Source: Nitrospirae bacterium GWC2_42_7 | Lineage (GTDB): Bacteria; Nitrospirota; Thermodesulfovibrionia; Thermodesulfovibrionales; UBA6898 | DNA: 5,900 nt | Direction: 5' to 3' | NCBI GenBank assembly: GCA_001803645.1 | Contig: MHDW01000185.1 | Span: 1-5,900, forward strand | Shown: positions 5,590 through 5,900 of the stretch, piece after piece | How positions within the stretch are numbered: the first letter of the stretch is position 1 | Layout of the letters: each line of letters begins with the position of its first letter | Translations under genes and position numbers: made by a program | The notes under the pieces: generated by a model | The model's database searches: none | What the model saw: the letters and a program-made list of their open reading frames with translations, nothing else | Told to the model about the DNA's origin: nothing

Positions 5590-5900
5590 ATGTGCGGAAT
5601 AACAGGAATCTGGAATATAAAAGGCGAATTCATAAACAAGGGAATGTTCGATCAGTTCACTGATTCTCTTGCCCATCGTGGCCCTGACGGTCGTGGGGTT
5701 TATTTTGACCCGAAATGCTCTCTTGCGCTTGGCCACCGCAGGCTTGCGATACTCGACCTTTCTTCATCAGGGCATCAGCCCATGTCCTACGCCAACGGCC
5801 GTTACTGGATAACATATAATGGAGAGATTTACAATTTTCTTGAACTCAGGGAAGAGCTGGAGGCATCAGGACATTACTTTATAAGCCACTCAGATACTGA
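5590..5900 (+). CDS. asparagine synthase (glutamine-hydrolysing) family protein, 5' part only
   Basis: An open frame runs from ATG 5590 to the window edge (103 whole codons), so only the N-terminal glutaminase domain is visible. It begins MCGITGIW, with Cys2 as the class II amidotransferase nucleophile once Met is removed. RGPDG (30-34), GHRRLAILDL (48-57) and YNGEIYN (76-82) form the glutamine-binding site, matching R49 and N74-G75-E76 of E. coli AsnB; the D of the final SDT matches D98. This domain releases ammonia from glutamine for a C-terminal ATP-dependent synthase domain, which lies beyond the edge. In polysaccharide loci such proteins often amidate something other than aspartate, so the name asnB is not given. 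No clear Shine-Dalgarno precedes the ATG; the 44-bp gap before it is AT-rich. Confidence 0.92.
   Translation, partial: MCGITGIWNIKGEFINKGMFDQFTDSLAHRGPDGRGVYFDPKCSLALGHRRLAILDLSSSGHQPMSYANGRYWITYNGEIYNFLELREELEASGHYFISHSDT

Overview
The window is part of a surface-polysaccharide (O-antigen, capsule or exopolysaccharide) biosynthesis locus, with every supported gene on the + strand. The organism is a bacterium of moderate GC. The heavy use of AGG/AGA for Arg and ATA for Ile in the central genes, and a dispersed-type repeat with GTCATTCC/GGAATGAC ends, would fit Nitrospirota or a deltaproteobacterium-like lineage. That placement is a weak inference and no marker gene supports it.

Layout. Bases 2-103 may be the tail of an upstream gene cut by the window edge; its TGA overlaps a candidate ATG of the next gene. 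Bases 91-1035 encode a SAM-methyltransferase-like protein. A 267-bp gap follows, largely filled by a nested palindromic element (1083-1213). A compact three-gene block comes next: a GDP-mannose 3,5-epimerase homologue (1303-2283), an NAD-synthetase-like ATP-dependent amidase (2285-3220) and a UDP-glucose/GDP-mannose-type dehydrogenase (3242-4564). Each has a strong Shine-Dalgarno, and the gaps are 1 and 21 nt. A GT-A-like glycosyltransferase follows (4610-5545). The window ends inside the glutaminase domain of an asparagine-synthase family amidotransferase (5590 to edge).

How the genes may work together. The epimerase would rearrange a GDP-hexose (GDP-mannose to GDP-L-galactose in characterised homologues). 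The dehydrogenase would oxidise C6 of a nucleotide sugar to a carboxylate. The NadE-like protein uses a fold that activates a carboxylate with ATP and amidates it. Because it sits between two sugar-nucleotide enzymes and its ATP-loop motif is altered, I propose it may amidate a sugar acid (a uronamide) rather than make NAD. This is an inference. The AsnB-like protein is a second amidotransferase candidate, and the glycosyltransferase and methyltransferase would assemble and decorate the glycan.

Arg codon use separates the three-gene block (7 CGN of 53 Arg codons) from the flanking methyltransferase (7 of 15) and glycosyltransferase (12 of 19). This suggests the locus was assembled from parts of different origin.
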